Source of the DNA: Lindgomyces ingoldianus
Taxonomy: Eukaryota; Ascomycota; Dothideomycetes; Pleosporales; Lindgomycetaceae
Assembly: GCF_010093535.1 (NCBI RefSeq)
Contig: NW_022985165.1
Coordinates: 473,689 to 537,688 of the forward strand
DNA length: 64,000 bases
Reading direction: 5' to 3'
Both the position numbers and the translations under genes were made by a program. Position 1 is the first letter of the stretch; each line of letters starts with the position of its first letter. The notes beneath the pieces are model-generated. The model saw nothing but the letters and a program-made list of their open reading frames with translations. It had not been told where the DNA came from and searched no databases. This document shows, in pieces, positions 46,481-59,847 of this stretch.

Positions 46481-48227
46481 ATGGTAACAATTACACGCGC
46501 CGAAACTCGAGATGTTCGGTTCCCAGTAAGTCCCTTCACTTGCCAATCGAGTCCGCAAGCTCTTGATAACACTGGCTAGACATCTTTGGACAAAACCGGC
46601 TCTGATGCTATGAACGCTGCGGGAGACTACTCTGCAGCATATTGCATCCTGCACACAGATTCTGAATACAAGGGTCACGGAATGGTAATTGCACTTTGAT
46701 CTCCCTAATTCAGGATTTTGTTTGCATCTACTTCAAAGTCAATTTCGTGACAAGAACTGCGTTTTAAATGTTATACGAATGTTTAAAAATATGTTTTGGA
46801 AGCTACGGGTAAGGGCTTGGCACGACCTATAAGCTACCATTACACATTTTATGTTCGATAGCCAGGAAGTTCTCTAAGCTATCAGCTCTCCTTCTCTCGA
46901 TTCCATCTTAGATGACACAGTCTGACATAACCCTTAGACCTTCACAATAGGCCGTGGCAATGAACTCGTTTGCGCTGCCATCCTCCTGGTTGTAAACCGC
47001 ATCAAAGGCCATACTCTCTCTTCCCTCGTCTCAAATTGGGGGCAGACCTGGAGACACCTAGTCAACGACTCCCAGCTCCGTTGGATCGGCCCAGAGAAAG
47101 GAGTGATCCACCTCGCTCTAGGCGCCGTTGTTAATGCCATCTGGGACCTTTGGGCCAAGACGCTGAAGAAACCTGTATGGCGGATAGTCGCCGACATGAC
47201 CCCTCAAGAAATCGTGAACTGCATTGACTTTAGGTATATTACGGATGCAGTGACTCCTGAAGAAGCACTTGACATCTTAACGAAAGCCCAAGTGGGGAAA
47301 CCCGACCGCATAAAAGATGCGGAAGATTCTCGCGCGGTGCCAGCGTACACAACTAGTGCGGGATGGCTTGGTTACGGCCAGGATAAAATGCGAGCTCTAC
47401 TGCGAGAGACGCTATCGAAGGGGTACAAGCACTTCAAGCTCAAGATTGGCTCGGATATTGTCCAGGACAGGGAGAGGTTAACCATTGCACGGGAAATCAT
47501 TGGGTTTGAAAAAGGAAATATCTTGATGGTGGATGCGAATCAGGTGTGGAGCGTGCCTGAGGCGATTGCCTATATGAAGCAGTTGGCTGAATTTAAGCCG
47601 TGGTTTATTGAGGAGCCTACGAGCCCTGATGATGGTGAGCTAGTCCCAAAACCTCTACCCGGCTGCTCTTAATGTCCTTCATCTATATTATAATATACGA
47701 ATAGATGAACCTGACAAGTGATCGCAGTCCTCGGACACGCTGCCATCCGGCAAGCCCTGAAACCGCTCAACATTGGGGTTGCAACTGGGGAAATGTGTCA
47801 GAACCGGGTAATGTTCAAGCAGTTCCTCCAAGCCAAAGCCATCGACGTCTGCCAAATTGACGCGTGCCGCATGGGAGGCGTCAACGAAGTCCTCGCAGTT
47901 CTCCTAATGGCTGCGAAATTCAAAGTCCCAATAGTGCCTCATTCCGGGGGCGTCGGGCTGCCAGAGTATACGCAGCACTTGTCCACCATCGACTACGTGG
48001 TTGTGAGTGGTAAAAAGAGTGTTCTTGAGTATGTGGATCACTTGCACGAGCACTTTTTCCATCCCAGTGAGATCAAAGACGGATATTATGTTACGCCGAT
48101 GGAACCGGGATATAGCGTAGAGATGAAGCCGGAGAGTATGGAGAGGTTTAGTTTCCCTGGAGAAGAGGGTGCGAGTTGGTGGAGGAGTGACGAGGCGAAA
48201 GCGATATTAGAAGGAGAACAAATCTAG
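46481..48227 (+). CDS. lgd1: L-galactonate dehydratase (enolase superfamily)
   Basis: Second step of fungal D-galacturonate (pectin) breakdown: L-galactonate to 2-keto-3-deoxy-L-galactonate. Exons 46481-46525, 46580-46684, 46938-47634 and 47728-48227 give 448 residues, about the length of characterised fungal Lgd1. The two small 5' exons spell VTITRAETRDVRFPTSLDKT and GDYSAAYCILHTDSEYKGHG, and the third begins TFTIGRGNELVCAAI. Enolase-superfamily features are visible: the KLK base motif in HFKLKIGSD, metal ligands in MVDANQVW, FIEEPTSPDD and GVATGEMCQNR, and PHSGGVGLPEYTQHLS. The second intron is 253 nt, several times the local norm, but its branch site (CTGACAT) and AG at 46937 are good. No other galacturonate gene lies nearby. 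Other acid-sugar dehydratases are less likely given the close sequence fit. Confidence 0.9.
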
Positions 48228-48827
48228 ACGTGAATGGTGAAGGGAAAGGGAAAGGCAAAGGGATAACAGGACTTGAGCGCGGAGGAAAACGATGTTCTGG
48301 GCAGCTCGTGGGCTTATAAAAGGGGTTGGCTCTTATGTTTCTAAGCAAGAGAGTTTATGGGCACTTCTTGAATGCCAAAGATAAGATAAGCCATGATTCA
48401 AGTGATCTGGGTGTCAGTTTCGAATAGTCAATGATGTGTGCCAAAGGGACATGTCAGACACATACACCAATGATGATACTTCACTTACAGAGGGGTAGGG
48501 TTCCATTGTACTAGCCGCGAGCTGAAGCTCATCCCTCCCACTGATCGCCTCGTGAAGTTGCCTACTATTACAAAGATTTAAGTGTTGGTCAAAGCATGAA
48601 TGCATGATGACCACTCACTATACGAAAGTTCAGCCCACGCCATCATGAAAGATGCCCTACATCGAAAACCTCGAATTCCAGTATGTGGATCATAGCATGC
48701 TTTGACCTGCCGGAAACCCGATCAATAGCTCGATATGATGGTCGGAGACACTCACCGCCATCGAAAGCAGATCTTAGAGTCAGGTTTGAACTCCAAGATA
48801 TCCAGGCTGCCAAAGTCAACATGATAA
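48228..48827. other. convergent 3' flanks of lgd1 and the RBM25-type gene
   Basis: A purine-rich run (GGGAAAGGGAAAGG-like, near 48240) follows the lgd1 stop. No coding frame is supported. Confidence 0.5.
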
Positions 48828-51429
48828 TCATTTGATACCACGTTTCTCGCTTTCGCTATAGTAGATGACCATTCGCCATAGCTTTTTGACCAGCTGCTCC
48901 GCATCGTCCTCTAAGAACTGTTGTCTCGTTAGCAGCTAAACAGTAGTACAGGAGATTATCACAGGAGCACATACTTCTGATAGTTCTTCGACAAGATCTT
49001 GAGGCCCCTTCTTCTCGCGAATATGGTCCACGATTGCATCAACTAACATGTCCTCCTGCACGCCCAGGGATTCCACAATCTTCTTCTCAGCCCAATCCTT
49101 AATGTCCTTGGATATGTTCTTTTCAGGCAAGTCATTCCAGGAGATGGCCCACTTCCAGAGCCCTTCCTTATCATTTGGAATTTCCCTAGCAAGCTGTTGC
49201 TGCGCCTCGGCGATTTCTTCAGAGGTAAGGTTAGCTCGAATGGAAGGATCAAACTTGATGGGAACAAGAGGCCGTTTATGGATCGGTGCGTCGGCGTCTT
49301 CCTCGTCTTCAAGCAAGTTCTCGATTTCGGCAGCGGTGCGACGCGTGGCGGCTGCTTCTTCGACCTTTTTGGCGGCTGCACCAAGAGAAAGCTTGAAGCG
49401 CTGCGGCTCGCGTGGAGCTTGAGGGCGCAACAGCTCCTCTGCTTGTTGATCCAGGAACGCATCTGCCATTCCACGGGCGGCTTCCCTCTGTTTCTTCCAG
49501 GCAGCCAATTCAACATCCTCCTGGGCACGGTCGATGGCATCTTCCTGGACTTCTTTCGCGAGGAAGTCGTTTCGAGCCCGTGTCCAAGCGCCGTGGTCGC
49601 TATAGTAAACGTGATTCTTCTGCTGCATTTCTATGGTATCATCGAAGGTTCGCAAAAGACTGGCCTGGGCTTCTTTATTCCGTTGACGGATCTCTTCCTT
49701 GTTCGTGTGACGTTCATCCACTCGCCGAAGAGATGCAACGGTCTTCCCCTCTCGGTTCATCCAACCGCGTTCTTTGGCCTTGAATTCACGGTCAAGCTGA
49801 TTTCGTCGCTGTTCTTGACGCCGTTCCATGATCTCCTCATCGCTAGCCGGATCGTCATCGTCATCGCGCAAGCTCCAGGCCCCATTCTTGGTGCCGCTGC
49901 CGTTGACAAATGCCACGCCCGCCTGGTAGTCACTTGGAAATTGAGAACCTCCCCGTGGTCCGCTCGGCGCGCCTTGAATACCTCGCTCAGCCCTGGGTCC
50001 AAGAGGAACACCGTTGGCACCGGCCGGTCCAATAGGAGCGGAAGCCGGCGGAGACGCCAAGCGATTCGACCTGTTCTTGATGCGCTCTTCGGCTTCAATC
50101 TTCTCCTCGAGGGCGAGCCGCTCCTGGTCGCGTTGGTTGGCCCGATCCCTAAATGCAGCGATCTCAGCGGCGACAGTCTCACGCATTTCCTCTGGAATGT
50201 CGGCCAACTCGTCGTCGGCGGAGAACTGAATCGTAACTATCTCAGCGTGCTCGCCGTTCTCGTGAGCTTGCGTGTCATGCATGACTGTGTCTGCGGCAAG
50301 ATCCATTGGCAGAGGGTACTGCGGGTTGAACAGGCTTGCTAGCACACCTGCCAGAGCCTCCTTTGCGGTATGGATCCGGAATTGGGTGGTGGCCTCATCA
50401 TCACCTCGGCGGGACTTCCACTCCTCTGCATACAGCTTAGAGGCATCATCAACGACGACCTGGAGCTTAGTCTTCTTAACCTCGTCCTTCTCTTCTCCAT
50501 CTTCCATCTTCACGTCTCCATTCGTTGCTTCTTCTTTCTTGACTTTGCTAGGAACCTGTCTCTCAGCCGGAACTTGGACATCTTGGAAGATGTCGGCAGC
50601 GGTCTCTAGGCTCTCGGCATCCTCGTACTCGGCAAAACCGAAAGTGCAAGGCTTATTCTTTGCATCAGTGCATCTCGTCCAGCGGCGTAGGTTGCCTGCG
50701 GTGGCCAGGATCCTCTGCATGCCTTCATCACCACCAACGCCATCGGGGATATTGCCGATGAAGATGGTGCGTGCAATCTCCTCGCGGGAGGGGGGCACCA
50801 GGCTGGCCTGAAGGTCTCGAGCCTTCTGCCCTTGGTCGGCATCGCGCATGGCCCCATCCATTCCCAGTCCGCGCCGACCACCGGGCGCGGCGCTCTCTCG
50901 GCGCCCGCCAGAGCCATCCAGAGCGGCGCCGCGTGCGGAGCCAGAGGTACCGAAGTGGATGACTGGAGCGTTGAAGTTGATGTTGGGCATGTTAGTCGGA
51001 GGCTGCCAATTTGGGGGCAGAGAACGCGGGCCGCCGAGAACAGAAGGCTGCGCATGGCCGACGCCGGGGGGAGGAGTGATGCCGGGTGCTGGAGGGCCAG
51101 AGCTGCCAGCGGGGGGGCCTGTGCCCGGGACGATCAGCGCATGTAGGAGATCAAGGAGAAGAGAGGAAGGAGAGGGAAGAGAGCAAGGAGAGTAAGGAGA
51201 GTAAGGAGAGCAAGGAGAGCAAGGAGAGCAAGGAGAGCAAGGAGAGCAAGGAGAGCAAGGAGAGCAAGGAGAGCAAGGAGAAGAAGGAGACTCACCCATG
51301 CCGGGAGGAGGTGCCATGCCAGGCGGCGGGCCCGAGAAGCCTGGCGGCCGATTGAATCCGGGAGCTTCACGAGTTAGTTTTGTTGTGCGCTGTGATGGCG
51401 AAGGGGAGCTTACCACCGTAGTTGTACAT
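48828..51429 (-). CDS. RRM-PWI splicing factor, RBM25 type
   Basis: Nuclear splicing factor linked to U1 snRNP function. Exons 51429-51414, 51364-51296, 51118-48975 and 48917-48828 give 772 residues. The start is Pro/Gly-rich ([20 protein letters not shown]). An RRM begins [17 protein letters not shown] and includes [16 protein letters not shown] long charged middle section has coiled-coil-like helices ([38 protein letters not shown]). The C-terminal PWI domain reads [29 protein letters not shown] and is completed by the last exon ([20 protein letters not shown]). The second intron (177 nt) is mostly a 9-bp tandem repeat. If that intron is ignored, the frame stays open and reads a false Ser-Pro-Cys repeat, which should not be annotated as protein. 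Confidence 0.92.
51181..51288. repeat. 9-bp minisatellite inside an RBM25 intron
   Basis: Eleven direct copies of GAGCAAGGA (copies 2 and 3 have T for C) at 51181-51279, then one variant GAAGAAGGA to 51288. On the gene's strand the unit is TCCTTGCTC, a pyrimidine-rich tract that fills about 60 percent of the 177-nt second intron and ends six bases from its 5' splice site. Copies are nearly perfect, suggesting recent expansion. Confidence 0.95.
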
Positions 51430-51843
51430 GTTCGTAGCGGAGAGGTAGCGTGCACGCAGCCGGTATTCGGGTCAGCGTCAGGTGGCAGCACACGCGCGGC
51501 GCAGGCCAGTGTGGTATGGTGCAGTGCAGTATGAGCGAGTGGGAACCTTGGAGGGAAGAAGAGGTAGTGGCTGCGAGGTTAGCGTTCACGGTTCGAGATT
51601 GATTTTCGCACGGACCAGCTCGCCATGGCTCCAGAGCGGCGTTGCACCGAAAAAGCTTTGTCGGCGCGCAGGTGAGGAGACACTCCAGCATCCCATCCAA
51701 CTCCAGCATCCCATCCAGAATCCCCATCCAGCATCCACAACACCCAACATATTGCGTCCAACATCTAGCATCTAGCTCCCAGCCCCCGCTCCTATGTCCC
51801 TTCCTTCCATTGGTCGACAAAAACCATCATAACAGCCCTTGCA
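51430..51843. promoter_or_regulatory. divergent promoter of RBM25-type and bS21m genes
   Basis: 414 bp between two start codons in opposite directions. It contains a short imperfect tandem run of CCAGCATCCCATC-like units around 51685-51740. No known factor site is claimed. Confidence 0.45.
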
Positions 51844-52560
51844 ATGGGCTCCCGTCACGTCGGCGAGCTCCTGCTCCGTCCGACGCTCTCCCACATTTCG
51901 TTGCCTCTCGCTCGAAGAAGAACTCCCGCAGCGGCATTCCAATGGGCCTCACGCCCTCTTCACGTCCCCACATCACCGCGGTCGGCCCGCCCGCAGCCCA
52001 CCCCCAATCCCACCTCCGAGCTCCAAGTGGAACCTCACCCCCACCATGTCAACACCACCTCCGCTATCGACTCTCTCATCGGCATGTCCGTCCCTCGTGC
52101 CCGCTCTGCCCGTACGCCCTCATCCAGCGACGAATTAAGGGCCGCCCAGCACTCGTCGAGGCCCTTTGGCGCCGACTTCTCTAGGCCTAACAACAACTAC
52201 AAGCGCCCAAAACTCCAGTTCGATGACATGGCTATGGCAGCCCCGGTGCTCGGTGAGCCACAGCAGCACTTACCGGTCGTGCCTCAGGCTCCCGAAGTCT
52301 ACCCCCGCTTAAATCCCAGCACCGGACGGACCGTCGAGCTGGATGTGAGCAAAGGGCGAGACATCGTGAGGGGTTTGGGCATGTTAGGGAGCTTGATGGC
52401 AAGGAACAAGGTCAAGGCCGATTTCATGAAACAGAGATTTCATGAACGGCCCGGCCTGAAAAGGAAGCGTCTGAAGAGTGAGAGGTGGAGGGCGAGATTT
52501 AAGGTTGGGTTTAGGAAAGTCGTGGGAAGGGTGAGCGAGTTGACAAGAAAGGGGTGGTAG
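51844..52560 (+). CDS. mrp21: Mitochondrial small-subunit ribosomal protein bS21m (Mrp21)
   Basis: Single-exon gene for 238 residues. The N-terminal 60 residues are rich in Arg, Ser and Ala with no acidic residues at first (GSRHVGELLLRPTLSHISLPLARRR), a good mitochondrial presequence. A variable, Pro-rich linker follows. The conserved bS21 part is at the C-terminus: GRTVELDVSKGRDIVRGLGM, then KVKADFMKQRFHERPGLKRK and ERWRARFKVGFRKVVGRV. The long N-terminal extension compared with bacterial S21 (about 70 residues) is usual for fungal mitochondrial members. Confidence 0.92.
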   Translation: MGSRHVGELLLRPTLSHISLPLARRRTPAAAFQWASRPLHVPTSPRSARPQPTPNPTSELQVEPHPHHVNTTSAIDSLIGMSVPRARSARTPSSSDELRAAQHSSRPFGADFSRPNNNYKRPKLQFDDMAMAAPVLGEPQQHLPVVPQAPEVYPRLNPSTGRTVELDVSKGRDIVRGLGMLGSLMARNKVKADFMKQRFHERPGLKRKRLKSERWRARFKVGFRKVVGRVSELTRKGW

Positions 52561-52842
52561 AGTTTGGCTCTCCTGTCTTCTGACCCATTGTATATCTGGG
52601 AACACTATGGCTTGAACATGTCTTCCGTGAGGAAGCATATATATAAAGTCGTGCTTTGTACGATACAAGTGTGTCTCGAGTATTTTTCTAGCCGGCCTTG
52701 CCATCTCCAGAGAAAGTCATGCGGAAATTTTATCCAACCCCCAATATATACAATTCATAAAATACTAGTAACCATCATATCGTGGAGAGCACATCAACCA
52801 TGTCTACACCAACCTTTCCCAACTTGCCCTCCCAAATTCAAC

Positions 52843-53982
52843 CTAATCCTTCTTCCCAACACTATATCCATACCCACCATATCCGCCTCCCCCGCTATTA
52901 GCTACTGGCAAACCATAGCCGCCGCCTCCAAACCTCCCTCCTCCCTGCACCTTATCCCTTGCATACCGCCTCAACCGCCTGGGCAACTCGACACCCCTAA
53001 AATACGCCACACAGACGGCTGCGCTCGCTCCGGCACTCAGAATGCAATACAAAAAAGTGCTCTTATACAAATGCCCGCCATACCCACTCCAACCAGGCGG
53101 TAGCGTCGTAGACGGATACCAGCGCACACTGAAAGTCAGGGGCAACGAGTCCCCAATGGAAATCCGTGTTTGCCTAGCATGTGCTGAGATGGAGTAGGCA
53201 GCTGCCGCATCAATGGTTCCTGGGCTGACACTCTTTGGCGCAGCATGCACCAGCAAATTCAGCTCATGGGAGACATGTAAATGGCTCAGCTGCAATGTTC
53301 CCGCTAGCGCGATTATCAATGGCGTGTATAGTGTGGACTGGCTTCCTAGTGCTCCTTCTTGTGTACTGCTATCGCTGACTTTGTATTCGATTTCTTTTGG
53401 CGAAGGGGGAAGGGGCCGGGATGGGATCCGGCATGTTAGGGGTGCGTCGTTGTGGATGTAGAATTCGAGGAGGTGAAAAAGAGGGTCAGAGATGAAGTCG
53501 ATTGTGCAATTGATGTCTACCCACCCTGTCAGTATTTAGATGTAAATTATAGCGTTACGCATACCCTTCTCTACGCCGAAGAAGAGCTCCAGAGGTCGGC
53601 CGGTCTCATTACACGTTGGAAAAGGTATATATTGAAGTTGTCCCGAGGCATCTGTGATCTTCAAAACAAGTCAACACTGGCAGGTTCCTTCCCAAAAAAG
53701 GGGACTGCTCTTTAACGCTGTCTCAGGATTCGCTGCCCTTGGACATACATGTTCCCCGGTTTCTCTATCTCGCAAGTCAGTCTGGGCACCTCCAGATGCA
53801 GGCAAACGCGCAATAACTCACATGGTCCTATTCAAACAACTCACAGGGATACGCTCTCCAGCTCTATATCCTCCCGTCGGCACATCCTTCAGCGGCTCTT
53901 GGCCAGAGACAGCAGCGCCAAGAGATATCCAAAACGAGTACAGCACGAGCAGAGGAAGCCAGGCTGTCATTGACCGAGCCAT
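52843..53982 (-). CDS. conserved type I membrane protein of the secretory pathway, function unknown
   Basis: Exons 53982-53822, 53764-53749 (only 16 nt), 53658-53565 and 53525-52843 give 317 residues. The start has a signal peptide (SMTAWLPLLVLYSFWISLGA); the lumenal part contains paired cysteines (IPVSCLNRTIETGEH, IPFPTCNETGRPLELFFGVE, WVDINCTIDFISDPLFHLLE, APLTCRIP) and N-glycosylation sequons. One membrane segment near residue 265 (STFLYCILSAGASAAVCVAYF) is followed by a basic, Gly/Tyr-rich cytosolic tail. The tiny exon restores a continuous lumenal sequence, which argues strongly for this model. I do not recognise a named family. A cell-wall or ER quality-control role would be a guess. 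Confidence 0.78.
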
Positions 53983-54334
53983 GACGCAAGGAAAGTCTTC
54001 AAAGGGAGATCTTCCGATCTTGTCTACATCTCCGGGGATATGCAAAGTGTCATCTCCGCCAAGCAGGGTCTCAAATGAAAATATCGGTTATGTAAGCGTG
54101 CACGGCAGACGCTTAGACCAGGCTCTCACTTCCGTCCCATCTCCGCAAATCTTCCACGGACTTTCATTCATCACTTCTCAGCGTCCTCATCATGTCGGGC
54201 CAAATCTTTGGACAATGTTTATTTGCACTGGCGTCACAAAGCTGTCCAGTTATGGTCTATGAATCCTTCCTAACTTTGCTTTTATCCCGTCATCAGTCAT
54301 AACCTTTCCCGTCAATCTGTACAGGTGCACCTGT
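53983..54334. other. intergenic between the membrane protein gene and PGI
   Basis: Promoter of the membrane protein gene and 3' flank of PGI, both on the minus strand. Nothing else recognised. Confidence 0.5.
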
Positions 54335-56215
<1,881 letters not shown>

Positions 56216-57065
56216 TGGGTGAGAGAGGAGATGAAGTGAAGTGAAGTGAAGTGGTGTGGATAGAACTAACAAAAGCTAGTCGTGGAGGGGTGGAGGGGCA
56301 AAGTTTGACAGGTGACAGGCAAGAATTGACAGCAATTGACAGGAACTGAGTGGATTGTGCGAGTTTTAAAGGCTGCAGCTCTACCGACAGTCGGGGGTGG
56401 AAATTGAAAATTCCCGCGGGGATGTGTCTGCACGGAGGGAGCAAAAGGAACGGTCAAGTAGTGGCAGGCACGGCGATGTGGTGGGGAGAGCGTGCCCAAC
56501 GTCACAGCTTGGGTCATGGAGGGGCAACTTAATACACGCCGAGACGGGAATGGCGTCCAGACAGCCTTCCCCCCCCTGTTTCTTCATCACGCATCTCCGC
56601 CGCCGTCTGTTGTTGGTTACCACGTTACGAAGCACGACAAAGCAGCTCACTCAGCAATGCTCCATTACCTCAACGCAAGCGCCCGACCGCTGTGCACACT
56701 GTTGGCGGCCTCGCGTCCTCGTCTAAATTGTGGTATCGTCTTGAATTGCCTGCATAGTCGCGCCTGTCTTCACACAAATGCTGCCTCATGCGCCTGAGTA
56801 GTGTATGCCGAACCCGAACATTCCCAAGCGAACAAAAAGAAACTGATGAATCCGTTTCCTAAACCAGGCCAAGAAACAACACTCTCCATCCTTAGCGAGA
56901 AGACATCCAGACTCAATGGGCTGAGATGAGCATCCCGTGTCTCGTGGAGTCCTTCTGACAGCATCCACCTCAGAACGGCTGGCTATGCGCTCGCCAGTCC
57001 CAGTCCAGATGCTCATGCGAGGTCGTCACCATCCTTTCTACACCGAATTCGAAGGAAAGCGCCTT
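56216..57065. other. PGI promoter and 3' flank of the Ypk1-type gene
   Basis: Minus-strand (ACTTC)4 repeat at 56232-56251, 17 to 36 bases upstream of the PGI start codon, plus several TTGACAG-like repeats near 56310-56345. Open frames at 56397-56797 are overlapping and domainless. No gene is called. Confidence 0.5.
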
Positions 57066-59238
57066 CTATCTCTCGGCGACGCCCTCAAAGGACGGATCCT
57101 TTACACTACCTCCGGCGTCGCCTAACCCTGCAACAGGTCGGTTGTATGACCAGCCGGCGAACTGTTGCTGCATTGTTTGAGACAGCATTGGTCCATCAAC
57201 ATATGAGTCCGTGGGAGCTTCAGATGTGAATTCGCGATCGAAGTTAGCAGTGTCCTTCGCGTCAAGCTATTCTAACGTTAGCAGTTGTTTTCTCCCATGG
57301 GAGGTGATATTGTGCACATACCACATTCGGCTTGAAGCTAGGCTCATACTTCCGTTCTAAGAGCTTCCGCCAGTCAATGCTATGGAAGAAGTAGTGCGCT
57401 TTGATCTCGGCAGCTCCCTTCGCTCCCAATCTCTTCTCAGCATTGCGGTCGAGCAGTCGGGTCAGGAGATCCCGTGCGGCAGGTGGAACGATCTCTGGGC
57501 CGGGGAAATGAAGGGGCTCGGTGAGAATTTTGCGGTACATGTCGTTAGTGTTCTCGTCGTAGAATGGTGGTAGACCTGTTAGCATCTCATAAAGAAGAAC
57601 ACCTAGTGTCCACCAATCGACCGTCTTAGTATACCCCGCTCCAGTGAGAAGCTCCGGGGCGAGGTATTCTGGTGTTCCACAGAACGCTGCGGGACAATTA
57701 GTGGAATTCTAACATTCAACGACATCGTGGCCTTACTATTGGTTCTGTCCTCATCCTTCATGTCTAGCTTGCAAAGACCAAAATCACACAGAGCAATGTG
57801 TCCTGTGTAATCTAGAAGAATGTTCTCTGGCTTCAGGTCACGATAGATGACATTGAAACCGTGCAAACACTCTAACGCACACAGTAACTCTGCGGCATAG
57901 AAACGGGCACGATTGATGTCAAATCGCTGCTCTTTCTGAAGGTGATGGAACAACTCGCCACCATTAACAAAAGCTAAGACAAGGTAGAGCTTTTCAGGAG
58001 ATTGGAATGAGAATTTGAGGGGGACGATGAAGGGATTGTTGATTTGGGCAAGCACAGATCGTTCCGCAAGAGTGTGTGCGACTTCAGAACGAGAAATGAT
58101 GTGAGCTTTGCGGATGGTTTTCAGGGCATAAATACGATGTGTGTCACGTTTCCTTCAGCGCCGTTAGTCACGTTCATACTCTTGCGGGGGAAGGGGATAC
58201 ATACTGGACCTGCATGACCTTGCCAAAGCTACCTTTCCCGACCACTTTAAGAAGCTCAAAATCGTCGATAGAAAGCCGGTCCTGGCGATTTTCCACAAAG
58301 TTGACCCCAATCCTCATAGACCCGGTGCCGTACTGAATATCAATCCAGTCAGCGCCGATTTGGCCTTGGGCGCCCTTCTCCTTGTCCTTTTTACTTGACT
58401 TTGCATCTTCAACGTGAGATTGCGATTCCTCAAATTGAGGATTGACTTTACACGTGCCGATGAAAATATCCTCATTCCTGCCAGCATTCGGGGGAGCTGA
58501 GGGGTTTCGAATGTAGAGAGAAATAGACAGATCAGTGACACGGGAAACATCGAATTTGTACTGTGTGTTACCGCCTGCCCACAACGGGTTCTCAGGGGTC
58601 CCAGAAACCGCATTGATGAAGACCTGCTGCTTGTCGAAATCTACGAGAGCGTACGGCAGATACTTGGAGGAATAGCGGCCGTGAATTGTGGGGACTGAGT
58701 TGATGCTACCGGCAGCTGACTGGGGCCGGTTTGAGTTGCTGTACGAGCCTACGACTCCGCCCTGGTTCCGTGACGACGAGTTTGGCCGCATCGACCCTGC
58801 AACTGAGAAGCCACCACCGGTCGAGAGCGAGCCCTGATGATGGCCTCCGCCAAAGGCCTGCTCAGCGCCTGGAGGGAGAGAGAAACCTTTGCCCTCATGG
58901 AGGGTCACAATGAGGATGCCAGGTTTGAGAGGCGGGGCAGGGGGGACAGCATTCGCCTCAGAGGCAGCTGGAGGTGTCAGCAGCAGCGAGGTTAAAGGGA
59001 GGAGGCACAAACCAATGCCATTGGGATCCTTCGGGTCCACGTGGGTAGAACTGCTTGCCGTGCTAGGGGGTTTCGACGTCGAGTCGCCGACTATAGTCGA
59101 GGTAGACGAGGACCGACTGAAAGTGTTGGCGAGGGGCGCAAGGTGAGTATCCTTAAGTTCTGTGCAGCATTAGCAGGGCCGCAATTGGGGGCACATGGAG
59201 AACGCAAGGGACGCACTCTTGGTGAGCTTCCACGACAT
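57066..59238 (-). CDS. ypk1: AGC protein kinase, Ypk1/Gad8 (SGK-like)
   Basis: Kinase downstream of TORC2 and PDK1 that controls sphingolipid balance and cell-wall integrity. Exons 59238-59217, 59159-59013, 58967-58205, 58152-57737, 57686-57322 and 57266-57066 give 637 residues. The start MSWKLTKKLKDTHLAPLANT and HVDPKDPNGI are as in Aspergillus-type YpkA. A C2-like region follows (GILIVTLHEGKGFSLP to IGTCKVNPQFE). The kinase domain has KVVGKGSFGKVMQV, ALKTIRKAHI, VIYRDLKPENILLDY, DFGLCKLDMKD, the activation loop TFCGTPEYLAPELLTG and WWTLGVLLYEML. The hydrophobic motif FAGWSY near the end is the TORC2 site. The second intron is 45 nt without stops, so its retention would insert 15 mostly hydrophobic residues. 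Confidence 0.95.
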
Positions 59239-59847
59239 GGCGGCGGTAGTCAAATGCTCTAGGACTCCACAACACAGGAGGCCCGGGGTCGACGAGAGCG
59301 GGTGTTGGGCGAGGAAGTGACGACCGAGCGAGGGAGCGAGGAGCGGAGTGTCGAAGGAGCGGCAGGGCGGACAGGGCAGGAGGGAGGGGATTATACGGGG
59401 AGTATATGGGGAGGTCTACGGCGGTCACAAGCGCTCGTAAAGATAGAGAAGGGCTGGTGGTCCTTCAATGTACCTCTGAGATGAGGGCACGGTTGGAGGT
59501 GCGTCTCAGGCTCGAGGACGGTGCACGATGCCAAGGGAATGAGGGGGCGGTAGGCGGTGACAGTCCTGGGCGTCAGCCGCAACTGCCCTTTCAGGAGTTC
59601 GAAGGAAACCACGCAACAAACGGCCTGCCCATCGCCATCGCATCGCATCCGCAACGTCATCCTCCCGCGCACTCGCTCGTCTTCCCCCAGATGCGCCGAC
59701 GAAGCCAGCTGAAACCTGGATACTACGCGCGCGCTCACCAGCACTGCCACAGCTAGCGGCGCAACAGCTAGCGGCGCAACAGCACCCTCTAGGTAGGCCT
59801 GCGGTGGGCTTCGTCCACTCCGATCCGACAGCCAGGAGAGCTGCATC
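59239..59847. promoter_or_regulatory. divergent promoter of Ypk1-type and Ada2 genes
   Basis: 609 bp between two start codons in opposite directions. It contains an exact 15-bp tandem duplication, AGCTAGCGGCGCAAC twice, at about 59752-59782 on the Ada2 side. Confidence 0.5.

Noticed and set aside
49197..50342. 381-codon open frame on the plus strand
   Set aside because: It is antisense to the conserved RRM-PWI gene and shows no domain; the minus strand carries the real protein.
51086..51355. Open frame with an ESK tripeptide repeat
   Set aside because: Produced by the 9-bp minisatellite inside an intron of the opposite strand; no gene context.
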